Positions 49,388 to 58,689 of a stretch of DNA of 59,010 nucleotides are shown here, piece after piece. Every line of letters begins with the position of its first letter. Position 1 is the first letter of the stretch. Below the pieces are notes generated by a model. The model had not been told where the DNA came from and searched no databases. It was given only the letters and a program-made list of their open reading frames with translations. The position numbers and the translations under genes are program-made. The stretch covers positions 1-59,010 of the forward strand of contig NZ_JASITA010000044.1 of NCBI RefSeq assembly GCF_030063415.1, written 5' to 3'. Source of the DNA: Streptomyces sp. H27-C3 (GTDB lineage Bacteria; Actinomycetota; Actinomycetes; Streptomycetales; Streptomycetaceae).

Positions 49388-49669
49388 CGAGGCGGCTTGC
49401 TCACTCGCACAGCACGCGCAGCCGCCGGGGACTTCGCCCATTCGAGGGAACCGGCGGCTGGTGGCTTCGGCCGGTGGGGCTGCGCCGGTTAGCATCCTGC
49501 CCGGCTAGTGCGTACTGCCGATCACCGCCCGCTTCCGGAGCCACGCCACCGGACGTGGGGGTCAAGGTCCTGCGGGGCCCGCTCCTTCCCGTTCTGCGTT
49601 CCGTCGTGTCCACGGCAGTCGTACGAGCCGGAGTCGGGGGCGTGGCCCGGCCCGGCAGAGGAGTACGTC

Positions 49670-50620
49670 ATGCCGAAGAACCAGTCCACCGCCGCGCAGT
49701 CCGCCCGCCGGGCGAGCCAGGCCGGGGGCAAGTACACCGAAGCCCTGCGTCGCGCGACCAGCGATACGCCGCCCGCACCGCATGTCCTGCGGTTCCTGGC
49801 GGAGCGCTCGGGCCACCTCTACCACCTGGTCGGCGGGATCGCGGCGGCCTGGGCACACAGCGGACAGCGGGTCCTGCTCCTCGAGGAAGCCGAGGACTAC
49901 TGGCGCTGGACCATGCGGCCCCGCAGTCGGGGCCGCCGCAAGAAGGAGATCGGGCCGGCCACTCCGCCCGAGCCGACGACCAGCACACTGTGGGCCTCGC
50001 TGGACGGCTCCGGCCTCCTGACACGCCACACCTGCATGTGGCAGGTCCGCCACCCCTCGCAGGAGAGCGACCGCGGCTTGCCCCGCACCGACCGCAGCCC
50101 GCTCGCGGCGGCGGTGGCCGACGCCCAAGACGCCTACGACGCGATCGTCCTTCTGCCGAAGAACTGGTCCTACCCCGACCGTGAGAACGCGACGGCGCAC
50201 GTCGTTCTCGGGGAGATCGACATCTTCCCGGACACCGACTGCAGGACCGCGCTGCCCGGTCCCGGGGGCGAAGAGACGGGCATGCCGCTGAGCCCCGAGC
50301 AGAGCGCGGCGGTTCTGCGCGAGCGCTGTCTGGGATTCCTCTTCGGATCCCCGCACCTCCCCATCGCCCTGGACGGGGTGATCTGGCAGACGAACGGGGA
50401 GCCGCCCGTCGACGCGGCCTACCTGGTGGGCGTCGACCAGGACATGGACCGCGCCGGACTCCGTCCTCTGGGCTGGACGTTCACCGGGCACTGGTCTATC
50501 CCGCACAAGCAGCTGCCCGAGCCCGACCAGATGAAGGACCCCGACTTCGTCCAGCAGTACCAGCCCATCGCCAGACTCCTGCGCACGGCGCTGGACGCCC
50601 GCCCCGTCGGCAGAAGCTGA
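49670..50620 (+). CDS. ParA/MinD-like fold protein without a P-loop
   Basis: 316 residues from ATG 49670 (GGCAGAGGAG upstream). The order of elements recalls a ParA-type protein: AAAWAHSGQRVLLLEEAEDY where the loop after the first helix would be, and later DAYDAIVLLPKNWSYPDREN in the place of the Walker B and switch region. However the Walker A lysines are absent (HLVGGIAAAWAHSG). If related, it has lost ATP binding. N-terminal NQSTAAQSARRASQAGGKYT is shared with streptomycete plasmid proteins. Confidence in the relationship is low. Confidence 0.5.
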   Translation: MPKNQSTAAQSARRASQAGGKYTEALRRATSDTPPAPHVLRFLAERSGHLYHLVGGIAAAWAHSGQRVLLLEEAEDYWRWTMRPRSRGRRKKEIGPATPPEPTTSTLWASLDGSGLLTRHTCMWQVRHPSQESDRGLPRTDRSPLAAAVADAQDAYDAIVLLPKNWSYPDRENATAHVVLGEIDIFPDTDCRTALPGPGGEETGMPLSPEQSAAVLRERCLGFLFGSPHLPIALDGVIWQTNGEPPVDAAYLVGVDQDMDRAGLRPLGWTFTGHWSIPHKQLPEPDQMKDPDFVQQYQPIARLLRTALDARPVGRS

Positions 50621-50754
50621 CTCCAGAGGGCTGGCCCCGCACCCCGGCCCGTGGGCCAGCCCGCCGAAGTTCTCGTTCCTCTTGACCGGGAGTGCCGGTG
50701 CGCGGGACGGTCAGTTGTGCAACTCCCCGCAACTGGCTTTCTCCGGAGGCGATC

Positions 50755-51009
50755 ATGGCGTTACTTTTCTTCGGCACGGACCCGAACTCGGGCGGCGGGA
50801 ACTGCCCGGCGGTGTGGGTGGACACCGAGGCCGCTGAGGGGCCGGAACTGGTTCTGCAGGGCAAGTTCGCCAACGCGGCGATGCGGGCCGCGTGCAGCCA
50901 GGACAGTCCGCCGGCGGATGACGAGGGAGTCATCCGGCTCTCCGTGCGGATGGTCGATCAGATCAGAAAGGCGTGCGATGCCGCAGAAGCCGCCCGTCCT
51001 CAGCTTTGA
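50755..51009 (+). CDS. Small protein paired with a DUF6879 gene
   Basis: 84 residues from ATG 50755 (CGGAGG upstream). It starts LLFFGTDPNSGGGNCPAVWV and ends VRMVDQIRKACDAAEAARP, a small conserved family usually found just before DUF6879 and XRE genes in Streptomyces. It overlaps the next start by 32 bases. Function unknown, probably part of a regulatory or toxin-antitoxin-like set. Confidence 0.75.
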   Translation: MALLFFGTDPNSGGGNCPAVWVDTEAAEGPELVLQGKFANAAMRAACSQDSPPADDEGVIRLSVRMVDQIRKACDAAEAARPQL

Positions 51010-51505
51010 GGACCTGCTCGACTCCGCCCGGCAGCACGCCCTGCACCTGGAGCTCCGCGACGTCTACGCCGTGGGGGAGGAGCGGGAGGTCTACGACGCC
51101 TTCCTGCGCGACGGGAGCGTGCCCGCGGACGACTCGGAGTACTGGAGCGGGTGGTTGCCGCTGGTGGAGCGGACCGTTGCCCGCGGGGTGAAGGTCCGGC
51201 GGGCGCGCATCGTGTCCGAGCCTGTCACCGACTACATCCGCTTCGAGCACGCCATCACTGACGCCAACCTCCGCGCGGGCGAAGAGGTCCGCTGGCTGCC
51301 CCGCCGCCGTGCCTCCGCGCTCGCGCTGCCGGGCAACGACTTCTGGCTCATCGACGACCAGGTCGTGCGGTGGAACATCTTCTCCGGCGACGGCGAGGCA
51401 CTGGAGCCCGACCACACCGAGGACCCGCAGGCCGTCAAGCTGTGCGCGGAGTCGTTCCGTACGGTGTGGGACCTAGCCACCGACCACGCCGACTACCGCA
51501 TCTGA
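50978..51505 (+). CDS. DUF6879-family protein
   Basis: 175 residues from ATG 50978. LSFEDLLDSARQHALHLELRD, then VKVRRARIVSEPVTDYIRFE and AGEEVRWLPRRRASALALPG, and WNIFSGDGEALEPDHTEDPQ fit DUF6879, a common companion of XRE/DUF5753 regulators. No enzymatic motif. Its partner regulator follows 30 bases later. Confidence 0.85.
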   Translation: MPQKPPVLSFEDLLDSARQHALHLELRDVYAVGEEREVYDAFLRDGSVPADDSEYWSGWLPLVERTVARGVKVRRARIVSEPVTDYIRFEHAITDANLRAGEEVRWLPRRRASALALPGNDFWLIDDQVVRWNIFSGDGEALEPDHTEDPQAVKLCAESFRTVWDLATDHADYRI

Positions 51506-51535
51506 CGAAACGCGCACCCCAAGGGCCGCCACCTG

Positions 51536-52387
51536 ATGACGACCACCTCTCCCTCATCCAGCGCCCAGTCGGCCCGCGAGGCGCTCGCCGTGCGGCTCAC
51601 GCACCTGCGCAAGGACGCCGGCCTCACCGGGAAGGACCTCTCCGCCCGGTGCGGCTGGCACCCCGCCAAGACCACTCGCATACAGAAAGGTGCGGCGCTG
51701 CCCTCGGACAGCGACATCCGCACCTGGTGCACGGCGTGCGGCGCGGACGACCAGGCCGACGACCTCATCGCCACCGCCCGCGCGGTCGACTCGATGTACA
51801 TGGAATGGCGGCGCCTCCACCAGGGCGGCATGCGCCAGGTCCAGCAGGACTGGTACGACCTGCACGCGCAGACCCGCATCTGCCGCGTCTACCTCTCCAA
51901 CGTCCCGCCCGGCTTCCTCCAGACCCCGGCGTTCGCGACCGCCCTCATGCACCAGATCACCCGCTTCCAGGGCACCCCCGACGACGTCGCCGAAGCTGTC
52001 GCCGCCCGGGTCGCACGCTCCCGGTTCCTCTACGAGGGCGGCCACCGCTACGTCGTCCTCATGGAGGAATCCGTCCTGCGCTTCCGCACCGCCGACCCCG
52101 AGGCGATGCGCGGGCAGCTGCGCCACCTTCTGACCGTGATGCCGCTCGCCTCTCTCTCCCTGGGGATCATCCCGTTCACCGCGCAGCGCACCGTGTGGCC
52201 GCTGGAGGCGTTCTACGTCCACGACGACAGCAGCGCCGTGGTGGAGACGCTGACGGCGGAGATCAAGGTGACGCAGCCGCGCGAGATCGCCGACTACATG
52301 AAGGCGTTCGCCGGCCTCGCGGAGATGGCGGTCCACGGCGACGCGGCCCGCGACCTGATCCGGGCCGCGATGGACGCCCTGGAGTGA
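51536..52387 (+). CDS. XRE regulator with DUF5753 domain
   Basis: 283 residues. Helix-turn-helix at about 18-65 (LTHLRKDAGLTGKDLSARCG, KTTRIQKGAALPSDSDIRTW), then the DUF5753 (Scr1-like) effector region with WYDLHAQTRICRVYLSNVPP, FLQTPAFATALMHQITRFQG, FLYEGGHRYVVLMEESVLRF and LSLGIIPFTAQRTVWPLEAF. Such regulators are very frequent in Streptomyces, with small partner genes that modulate them. Probably autoregulated with the two preceding genes. Confidence 0.92.
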   Translation: MTTTSPSSSAQSAREALAVRLTHLRKDAGLTGKDLSARCGWHPAKTTRIQKGAALPSDSDIRTWCTACGADDQADDLIATARAVDSMYMEWRRLHQGGMRQVQQDWYDLHAQTRICRVYLSNVPPGFLQTPAFATALMHQITRFQGTPDDVAEAVAARVARSRFLYEGGHRYVVLMEESVLRFRTADPEAMRGQLRHLLTVMPLASLSLGIIPFTAQRTVWPLEAFYVHDDSSAVVETLTAEIKVTQPREIADYMKAFAGLAEMAVHGDAARDLIRAAMDALE

Positions 52388-52484
52388 AGCCGCCGCAATT
52401 ACCCGCAATCTCGTTGAGGTCAGCCGCCAACGCTGCGTAGCGTCGAAGTCACCGACGGACCACCAGCCGGAGAGGCGGGGCCGC

Positions 52485-52667
52485 ATGCGCGCACACACCG
52501 ACACCACCGCCCCGGCCCCGGAGGGCCGCGGCCTCCAGCCGCCCGCCTACGGCGTTCCTTCCCCGGCTCTGCTGGCCCGTGCGGACCGCGGCTTCGCCCG
52601 GTTCCTCGCCCAGCAGAACGAGGACCAGGGCGACGGGGACGGCGGCGGCGAGGACACCCAGCGGTGA
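52485..52667 (+). CDS. 60-residue hypothetical protein
   Basis: ATG 52485, after GGAGAGGCGGGG. Pro/Arg/Gly-rich with one helix (SPALLARADRGFARFLAQQN) and an acidic tail. Overlaps the next gene by GTGA. This type of small gene commonly precedes DUF6415 proteins. Confidence 0.55.
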   Translation: MRAHTDTTAPAPEGRGLQPPAYGVPSPALLARADRGFARFLAQQNEDQGDGDGGGEDTQR

Positions 52668-53104
52668 CCGCCGGCCACCCGCGCGAGACCGTCCCAGCAG
52701 TCAGGCCCGCCATGCACACCAGCACGCACACCGTCCTGTACGACCCCGACGGGCTGATCGAGGCGGAGCTCCCGCTGGATCGCGAACCGTACGAGTGCCT
52801 CGTCAAGGCCGTCCTCGCGTGGACCGACGAGGACACGCTCGCCGAACGCGACTACGAGCAGATCGGCCTCCAGCTCACCGGCCACGCCCGCGCCATCGCC
52901 TCCGACGTACGGCGCCGCGCGAACCAGCTGCCCAAGAGCAGCGGGCCCCGGGCGCTCGCCGACGTCGTCCTGCGCGAGACGGAAGGCCGGCTGTCCACGA
53001 CGATCGAGGGCACCGTGCAGTGCGTCCAGAACCGCGCCCGCCTGGTCCGCGCCCTCTACGCACGCCTGGACCGCCTGGAAGCCGCGCTCGCTCAGGCGGT
53101 CTGA
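52664..53104 (+). CDS. DUF6415-like protein
   Basis: 146 residues from GTG 52664. Helical, with DEDTLAERDYEQIGLQLTGH, AIASDVRRRANQLPKSSGPR and RALYARLDRLEAALAQAV, matching a small streptomycete family (DUF6415) often linked to XRE genes. No catalytic motif. Convergent with the next gene, which ends 7 bases away. Confidence 0.7.
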   Translation: MTAGHPRETVPAVRPAMHTSTHTVLYDPDGLIEAELPLDREPYECLVKAVLAWTDEDTLAERDYEQIGLQLTGHARAIASDVRRRANQLPKSSGPRALADVVLRETEGRLSTTIEGTVQCVQNRARLVRALYARLDRLEAALAQAV

Positions 53105-53111
53105 ACCGCCA

Positions 53112-53816
53112 CTACCCCATGGCGGCGGCCACGGTCTCCAGCACGGCGCGCTGCTGCGGGTCGATGGGCGCGTCGGCCTCGCGCACCGAGCGAAGCGTGG
53201 TCCCTTCGGCGCACAGCCTGCACAGCCCCATCACCGGGAACGGACCAGCACCGATGAGGGTGTGCGAGGCGGCGCTCTCGTAGACGGGCCGGTAGCAGCC
53301 GGGACACAGGCGGCAGTCCTCGACTTCATCCGCCGCCGGCGCGTCCGGGCCAAGCAGCGGGACGATCCGGCGGAGGTTCTCGCCGGCCTCTGCCCACAGG
53401 CTCATCGGTCGTTCGGCTCGCCGCTCGAAGGTTCCGCCGTCTTCCCCGTCGACGGTACGGACTCGGGCCAATGTGCCGATGCCTTCCTCCGGGTAGTCGG
53501 GGAAGAACAGCAGGGCGGTCTGGAACCCGGGCCCTTCGTCCATGCCGATGCCGTGCTTCTGCCCGGAGGCGAGAGCCGCGCCCAGATCGGTCAGGCCCTG
53601 GCCGTTGTCGTCGTTGCGCAGCCGGAGCGCCCACGCGGCTGGCACGCCATCCATCTCGGCAGGTGAGGAAGTGATCAGGATGCCGTTGCCGGACTGGCGA
53701 ACGTCCAGGTGGTACATGCCCTCGGTGGAGTGGAACGCGGTGCCGAACCATTCCGTGGTCGGCTGTTCCCTCTTGGCCTGCGGGCGGCGCGGCTTGTGCT
53801 GCTTGTGACGTCCCAT
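53112..53816 (-). CDS. Hypothetical protein with a C-terminal zinc pattern
   Basis: 234 residues from ATG 53816. Basic N-terminus (GRHKQHKPRRPQAKREQP), a middle with beta strands (MYHLDVRQSGNGILITSSPA, ALLFFPDYPEEGIGTLARVR) and CRLCPGCYRPVYES, CRLCAEG, which may form a zinc site. No family recognised. The intergenic region upstream contains the 13-bp iterons (53937-54080), so it may be controlled through them. Confidence 0.65.
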   Translation of the reverse strand: MGRHKQHKPRRPQAKREQPTTEWFGTAFHSTEGMYHLDVRQSGNGILITSSPAEMDGVPAAWALRLRNDDNGQGLTDLGAALASGQKHGIGMDEGPGFQTALLFFPDYPEEGIGTLARVRTVDGEDGGTFERRAERPMSLWAEAGENLRRIVPLLGPDAPAADEVEDCRLCPGCYRPVYESAASHTLIGAGPFPVMGLCRLCAEGTTLRSVREADAPIDPQQRAVLETVAAAMG

Positions 53817-53936
53817 GATGTGCCTCGCAGAAGTGGCCCGTGCACGGGCCGAACGGTCCGCTGAACCCACAACCGCCAGGCCGACAGACCGGGTACGCCA
53901 GAGAGCCAGCGTTCACCCGCCCGGCCCCCAGGGGCC

Positions 53937-54080
53937 GCAACACCGCCCTGCAACACCGCTCTGCAACACCGCTCTGCAACGCGAGTCTGCAACAGGCACC
54001 GTTGCGCCCCTGACCTGCTGGAAAGCCTGCCAGGAGTAGGGGCAGGGCATGCGTGTTGCACTCCGTGTTGCAGGGCGGTG
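53937..54080. repeat. 13-bp iterons and an inverted partner upstream of 53816
   Basis: GCAACACCGCYCT occurs at 53937, 53950 and 53963, followed by variants at 53976 and 53989, in an uninterrupted 13-bp period. CACCGCCCTGCAACAC (53941-53956) returns as its perfect complement at 54065-54080, next to another GTGTTGC (54053). The gene-free stretch is 53817-54152. Confidence 0.85.
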
Positions 54081-54152
54081 CCGATGTCCGGCCGGTGACA
54101 GCGCGAGACCCCGGCCTCAAGAGGTCCGGGGTCCGGTCGGGCGCGGGAGCGG

Positions 54153-56990
54153 TCAGTAGTCGTCGCGTTCGGAGGGCGGTCCGTACTGCTCGATGAGGTC
54201 GCAGGTACACGTACCGCCCTCGTGCAGCGCCTTGTCGCACTCATCGTGGTGGTCACGCTTGCGCGGCGCGGCCTCGATGGCGGCGGGCTGCGCCGGGACG
54301 GCCTCAATGGCCGGCACCGCTCCTGCCCAGTCGACGCCCAGCGCGGCGAGGGAGGCGAGCTGGTCCGCGGTCAGCTTGTCCCGCCTCGATTTGGTGTTCG
54401 AATTCCACACGCCCAGCTTCACAGTCACCGGCTCCGGCTCGCCGTCGACCGTGATCGTCTCGCTGTGCCCGCGCGGCACCGCCCGCTGCCCCTCCCGCTC
54501 GACCCACTGCGCGAGAGCCGCCAGACCCCGCTGGAACGCCTGCTGCGCCTTGGCAGACCCCTTCGCCGCACCGACCGCCGCCGGGGCGGGAGACGGGGCC
54601 GCAGGGGCATTGATGCCCAGCGCGGTCAGCCGCTCCCGCTGCTCGGTCGACAGCTGCGCCCAGGTGCCCGGCTCCTGGTGCCGCCACCGCCACTTGCCCA
54701 CGTCATCGCCCTCGAAGACGACGCCCGGCGCGACGTAGGGCAGGACGCCGACGCCGTCGGCGTCGACCAGGTCGGCGAGCACCCGGTAGTGCCGCTGCCA
54801 GTCCAGCGGCCACGGGCAGTCCCAGTCCGGATCGATCGCGGTCAGCTGCGCCGCGCGCTCCGCCGCCCGCTTCGGGTCCTTCCCGAGACCGCCCTTCCGC
54901 CGGAGGTTGGCCATGTGCTGCCCGACGGGCACCATCGCCTCGCCCTCGCCCCACACGGCGTCCTGACGGGGCGCGAGGTGCCCGGTGGCCCGCCGGTAGG
55001 ACCGCAGCGCGGCGAGCTTGCTCTCCCACGCTTCCTCGCCCGGCTCCCAGACCATCCCGGCCTCCGGCGCGTCCAGCAGGGTCTTGCGCCGCTCCTCCAG
55101 CTCACCCGCCCGCAGCGCCTTCCGCTGCATATGGACCCAGCGCCCCAGCGGAAACGCCTTCGTCGTTCCCACCTCGACCTCGACGTCATAGGGCACCGCG
55201 TGCAGGCCGGTGATCTCGTTCTCGGCCCGCCACCGGATGAGGGCCTGGTAGCCCTCCAGCCACACCAACGACTCGGGCCGGTAGACCCGGGTGCGCAGGA
55301 ACGCCGCGATCGTCGCCGCGTCGCGCGGGCTGGAGAAGTGCAGCAGGGCCGCTTCGGCGGCGGCCTGGGTGTCGTCGTCCTCTTGGTCCTCGCCCTCACC
55401 CTCGCCGCCGGCCCCGACGATCCGCCCGTCGTCGTCCCGCTTGACGTGGACCTTGCGCTTGCCGCTGGTGAGCGCCCGGGAAGCGAGTTGCTCGACCAGA
55501 CGTTCGTCATGCGAACGCAAGCCCTGCAATACGGCTACAAGGGGGCGGAACGAGGCGCTGGCGACCATGTCGTTCGGGTCCTCGGTGGGCTCCAGGAAGA
55601 CCGGCACGATGATGCGCGCGATCTTCGTGCTGCCGTCCTTGTTGAGGCGCAGCGCCCGGCCGATGTTCTGCACGATCTCGACCTGGGAGCCGCGGGTGTC
55701 GGCGAAGCAGATCGCCTCGACTCCCCGCTCGCCGGTGATGTCCACGCCTTCTCCGAGCACGCGAACGCTGGCGAGGAAGGCGCGGTGGACCCGGCGTCCG
55801 GCCGCGTCGATGCCGCCTGCGAACTGGCGCAGTGCCTCGCGCCGCTCGGAGACGAGGTGGTCGCCGCACAGCCACGCCGACCACACGCGGTCCGGGGGCA
55901 CGTGGCGGCCTGCCTCGAGTTCGTAGAACTCCGCGTCGATCGACGACGCCGGGAGCTTGTCCGCCTTGGCCAGGTCCTCATCGGAGGCGTCGTTGAGGTA
56001 CAGCGCGGCGGCCGTCTCGGGGAGCTTGTCCGCGAACGCGCGGGCCTCCTCCACCTTCTGGTGGAACGTCATGACGGTGCGGAGGTTGTACGCGGCGGTG
56101 TGCTCCAGGAGCGCCGTCTGCAGGAGCGCCAGGCGCCGGCCGCGCCGGGCTTCCTCCGACTCCCCGAGGACGGGGGAGGGGTCCCGGATCTCCAGGACGT
56201 CGATCTCGAATCCGGCGAGAATTTCGCGCTCGATCGCCTCGCTCAGACCGAGCTCTGCGAGCCAGGCGCCGTAGGTGCCGTCCGGGTCGTCGGCCATGGT
56301 CGCGAGCTCAGCCTCCTGGCCGTTCGCGCCCTTCTGCGGCCGGGCCGCGGCGAGGATGCGGGGGGTGGCCGTGAGGTAGAGCCGGAAGTCGGCGGGGATG
56401 CGGGCGTTGTCGTGGATCGCGGCCCATGGACGGCCAAGATCACCGGCGGTTCCGTGTGCCTCATCCACGATGGCGAGGTCGAAGCCCGCCATGCGCTGTC
56501 CGTACAGGCGCTCTCCGCCGGCCAGAGCGGTCTCCAGCGGTCCGCGGACCTTGCGCTGGCCCAGGGGTGCGTCGATGTCCTCGCGGTCCACCAGGGAGGC
56601 GTACGTGGCGAACATGACGACCGGCCCGTGCCCGGCCCACAGGGCGAGCTGGATCGGGTTGGTGGTGGTGCGCACCCCCAGCGAGTTGAGCACCGCGTCG
56701 TTCTCCAGCGAGCACACGGCGACCATCGGCGCGGTGTGGCCCACTGCCCGCCACGCCTGGGCGGTCTGCGCGAGAAGGTCCAGGGTCGGGACGGTCACGA
56801 GGATCCGGCCGCCGGGGAAGCACTCCAGGGCGGAGGCGGCAGCCATGATCGTTTTACCGGAGCCGGTCGCTGACACGATCGTTCCCCGGGCACCCTGAGG
56901 GGGCACGGATGATCTTGCAGGGAATCCGACCCACTTACGGAAACTCGACTTCTGGTCTACCTGGTGTTCCTTGAGCGGAATCCTGCTCAT
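54153..56990 (-). CDS. ttrA: TtrA-type telomere-proximal helicase
   Basis: 945 residues from ATG 56990. A superfamily 2 helicase: Walker A ATGSGKT (41-47), Walker B DEAH (176-179), the SAT-like LTATP, and further on RVLGEGVDITGERGVEAICF and VEIVQNIGRALRL (motifs V and VI with the Arg finger). The C-terminal half contains helicase-associated repeats (for example WESKLAALRSYRRATGHLAP) and ends in a Cys/His tail (CDKALHEGGTCTCDL). In S. lividans the ttrA genes lie near chromosome and SLP2 ends and are needed for conjugal transfer of those molecules; position here (about 2 kb from the end) and size agree. It forms an operon with the gene in front (ATGA overlap). Confidence 0.9.
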   Translation of the reverse strand: MSRIPLKEHQVDQKSSFRKWVGFPARSSVPPQGARGTIVSATGSGKTIMAAASALECFPGGRILVTVPTLDLLAQTAQAWRAVGHTAPMVAVCSLENDAVLNSLGVRTTTNPIQLALWAGHGPVVMFATYASLVDREDIDAPLGQRKVRGPLETALAGGERLYGQRMAGFDLAIVDEAHGTAGDLGRPWAAIHDNARIPADFRLYLTATPRILAAARPQKGANGQEAELATMADDPDGTYGAWLAELGLSEAIEREILAGFEIDVLEIRDPSPVLGESEEARRGRRLALLQTALLEHTAAYNLRTVMTFHQKVEEARAFADKLPETAAALYLNDASDEDLAKADKLPASSIDAEFYELEAGRHVPPDRVWSAWLCGDHLVSERREALRQFAGGIDAAGRRVHRAFLASVRVLGEGVDITGERGVEAICFADTRGSQVEIVQNIGRALRLNKDGSTKIARIIVPVFLEPTEDPNDMVASASFRPLVAVLQGLRSHDERLVEQLASRALTSGKRKVHVKRDDDGRIVGAGGEGEGEDQEDDDTQAAAEAALLHFSSPRDAATIAAFLRTRVYRPESLVWLEGYQALIRWRAENEITGLHAVPYDVEVEVGTTKAFPLGRWVHMQRKALRAGELEERRKTLLDAPEAGMVWEPGEEAWESKLAALRSYRRATGHLAPRQDAVWGEGEAMVPVGQHMANLRRKGGLGKDPKRAAERAAQLTAIDPDWDCPWPLDWQRHYRVLADLVDADGVGVLPYVAPGVVFEGDDVGKWRWRHQEPGTWAQLSTEQRERLTALGINAPAAPSPAPAAVGAAKGSAKAQQAFQRGLAALAQWVEREGQRAVPRGHSETITVDGEPEPVTVKLGVWNSNTKSRRDKLTADQLASLAALGVDWAGAVPAIEAVPAQPAAIEAAPRKRDHHDECDKALHEGGTCTCDLIEQYGPPSERDDY

Positions 56991-58519
56991 CGTCCATCAC
57001 TCTCACTAGTGCCGTACAGCCAGGCTTCCTGGAGTCTTTCGAGGGGGGTGTCCGATTCGCATTCCCTGCTCCAGACCCCCGTGAGCCACATCGGGGCGTT
57101 GTCGATCCGCTCGCACAGAACGAACGACTCGGGCGTCTCCACCAGGTGGTAGACGCCCTGGGGGAAGACGCCGGCGGGCCCGTAGATGCGCCACAGCTTC
57201 TCCAGGCGCGCCCGGTTCTCGACCAGGTACGCCTGAAGGACTTGCGGGTACGCCTTCCGGTCCGCCAGGCGTACGGTCCGCAGCGCCAGTCCCACCAGCT
57301 CGCGGGAGAGTTCCTTGTCCCACTGGGCGGCGCTGGTGCCGGTCACGGCGGCGTAGTGCGGCTCGCACACGGTCAGGACCTGTTCGATCAGTTCCGGGGA
57401 CGCCTCGCCCCCTTCCTCCTGGCTGTCATCGTCCGAGGCGCGGTCGGCGATGGGCCGGCCTTCGAGCAGGGGCCAGGACGGGTCGGCTTCCACCAGGTCC
57501 AGTTCGTGGTGGGTGAGGTGTTGCAGGAGCAGGCGGGACAGGGCGCGGGAGGGGTCGCTGGTGTGCATCTGGTCGTCGTCGGGGTCGCTGCCGCTGGGGA
57601 AGCCGAAGCCGGGGAAGACGATGGCGCGGGTGAAGAAGTCGCACAGGACGCCGAACATCTCCGGGTTGGGCATCCCGGTGATGTCCTGGTTGGTCTCGGC
57701 GCGCGCGGCGTTCATGACCAGGTCGACGAACGTGCGGCGGGCGGCCTCCTGGCGCAGGACCTCACCGGCCGGTCCCTCCTCGGTCACCTCCACCACGCGG
57801 TACAGGCCCTGCTCGCCGTACAGGCCGCCGGGCCGCTCGTTCTCCCGGCGCACCTTGGCCAGGGCCTCTTCCGCAGACCGCGCGTAGGTGTGGTTGGTCA
57901 GGGTGGCCGCGCCCGGGTGGGCCTCATCGGTCCGCATGGCCAGGACCCGGTACCGGGTCAGCCCGGCAGGCTCCCCGCTCTCCTCGGAAAGGCCGGCGCC
58001 CGGCTCCGCCGCTACGGCCTGCCCGCTGTCCAGCTGCTCCTGCCACCGCAGGAAGGTCTCCGCCTCCTCTTCCGCTGCCTGGTAGGCGGCGTCGTACTTG
58101 TCATCGCCGTACAGGGCCGCGGACTCGGTGCACGACTCCAGCAGCCCGGCGTGCTCCCACCGCTCCTCGGAAGCGGGGAGCTGCCCGTGCCTGCCGTCCA
58201 TCAGGGCAGGCAGCAGGCCGCTGAGGGCGGAAGGAGCGGCCAGGGGAGGGACGGGCAGTACGAGGGCGTTCTCCAGCCGGTGGTCGTCCAGGGCGCTGTA
58301 CGTCCAGCGGCCGGTGGAGGACCACGTCAGCGTGAGCCCCTCGGGCCACTCCTGGGCGCTCACCAGCGGCGTGCTCACCGCCCACTTCCACGAGGCAACG
58401 CAGGACCCGCGGTGCTCGTCATCACGGGCCACCGAATAGGCGGCCTCCGGGAATCCCGCCCGAATGAATTCCTGCTCCACGGCGCGCACATAGCGCTTCC
58501 AGATAGGGAAGAGATCCAC
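56987..58519 (-). CDS. Telomere-proximal protein of unknown function, partner of ttrA
   Basis: 510 residues if started at GTG 58519 (GCAGGAA just upstream, and VDLFPIWKRYVRAVEQEFIR reads like a true N-terminus); longer starts at 58564 or 58675 add unconvincing sequence. Its stop overlaps the ttrA start. No domain recognised. The sequence has an acidic N-terminal half and helical C-terminal half (ELSRELVGLALRTVRLADRK, YLVENRARLEKLWRIYGPAG). Being the outermost gene and translationally coupled to ttrA, it is a candidate telomere or transfer factor. Confidence 0.75.
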   Translation of the reverse strand: MDLFPIWKRYVRAVEQEFIRAGFPEAAYSVARDDEHRGSCVASWKWAVSTPLVSAQEWPEGLTLTWSSTGRWTYSALDDHRLENALVLPVPPLAAPSALSGLLPALMDGRHGQLPASEERWEHAGLLESCTESAALYGDDKYDAAYQAAEEEAETFLRWQEQLDSGQAVAAEPGAGLSEESGEPAGLTRYRVLAMRTDEAHPGAATLTNHTYARSAEEALAKVRRENERPGGLYGEQGLYRVVEVTEEGPAGEVLRQEAARRTFVDLVMNAARAETNQDITGMPNPEMFGVLCDFFTRAIVFPGFGFPSGSDPDDDQMHTSDPSRALSRLLLQHLTHHELDLVEADPSWPLLEGRPIADRASDDDSQEEGGEASPELIEQVLTVCEPHYAAVTGTSAAQWDKELSRELVGLALRTVRLADRKAYPQVLQAYLVENRARLEKLWRIYGPAGVFPQGVYHLVETPESFVLCERIDNAPMWLTGVWSRECESDTPLERLQEAWLYGTSESDGR

Positions 58520-58624
58520 TGTTCCATTCCTGCTTTCCGGGAAAGAAAACTGACTCTCGATCACGCGCCGCGCCCCGCCCGGGTGGTTGGGGGGTGTCCC
58601 GTGTTTCCGCCAACGGTACATGCT

Positions 58625-58639
58625 GCATCTACCAGATGC
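58625..58639. promoter_or_regulatory. Palindrome in the promoter region of the ttrA operon
   Basis: GCATCT-ACC-AGATGC, a perfect 6-base inverted repeat, directly in front of a minus-strand TATAGC-like -10 candidate at about 58650. It may be an operator for the outermost operon. Confidence 0.4.
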
Positions 58640-58689
58640 ACACGCTATACTGGAACCCACACCAACGAGTGACACTCACCCCCTCACGA

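Noticed and set aside
54222..56873. Plus-strand frame of 883 codons
   Set aside because: Antisense to ttrA, which carries all helicase motifs.
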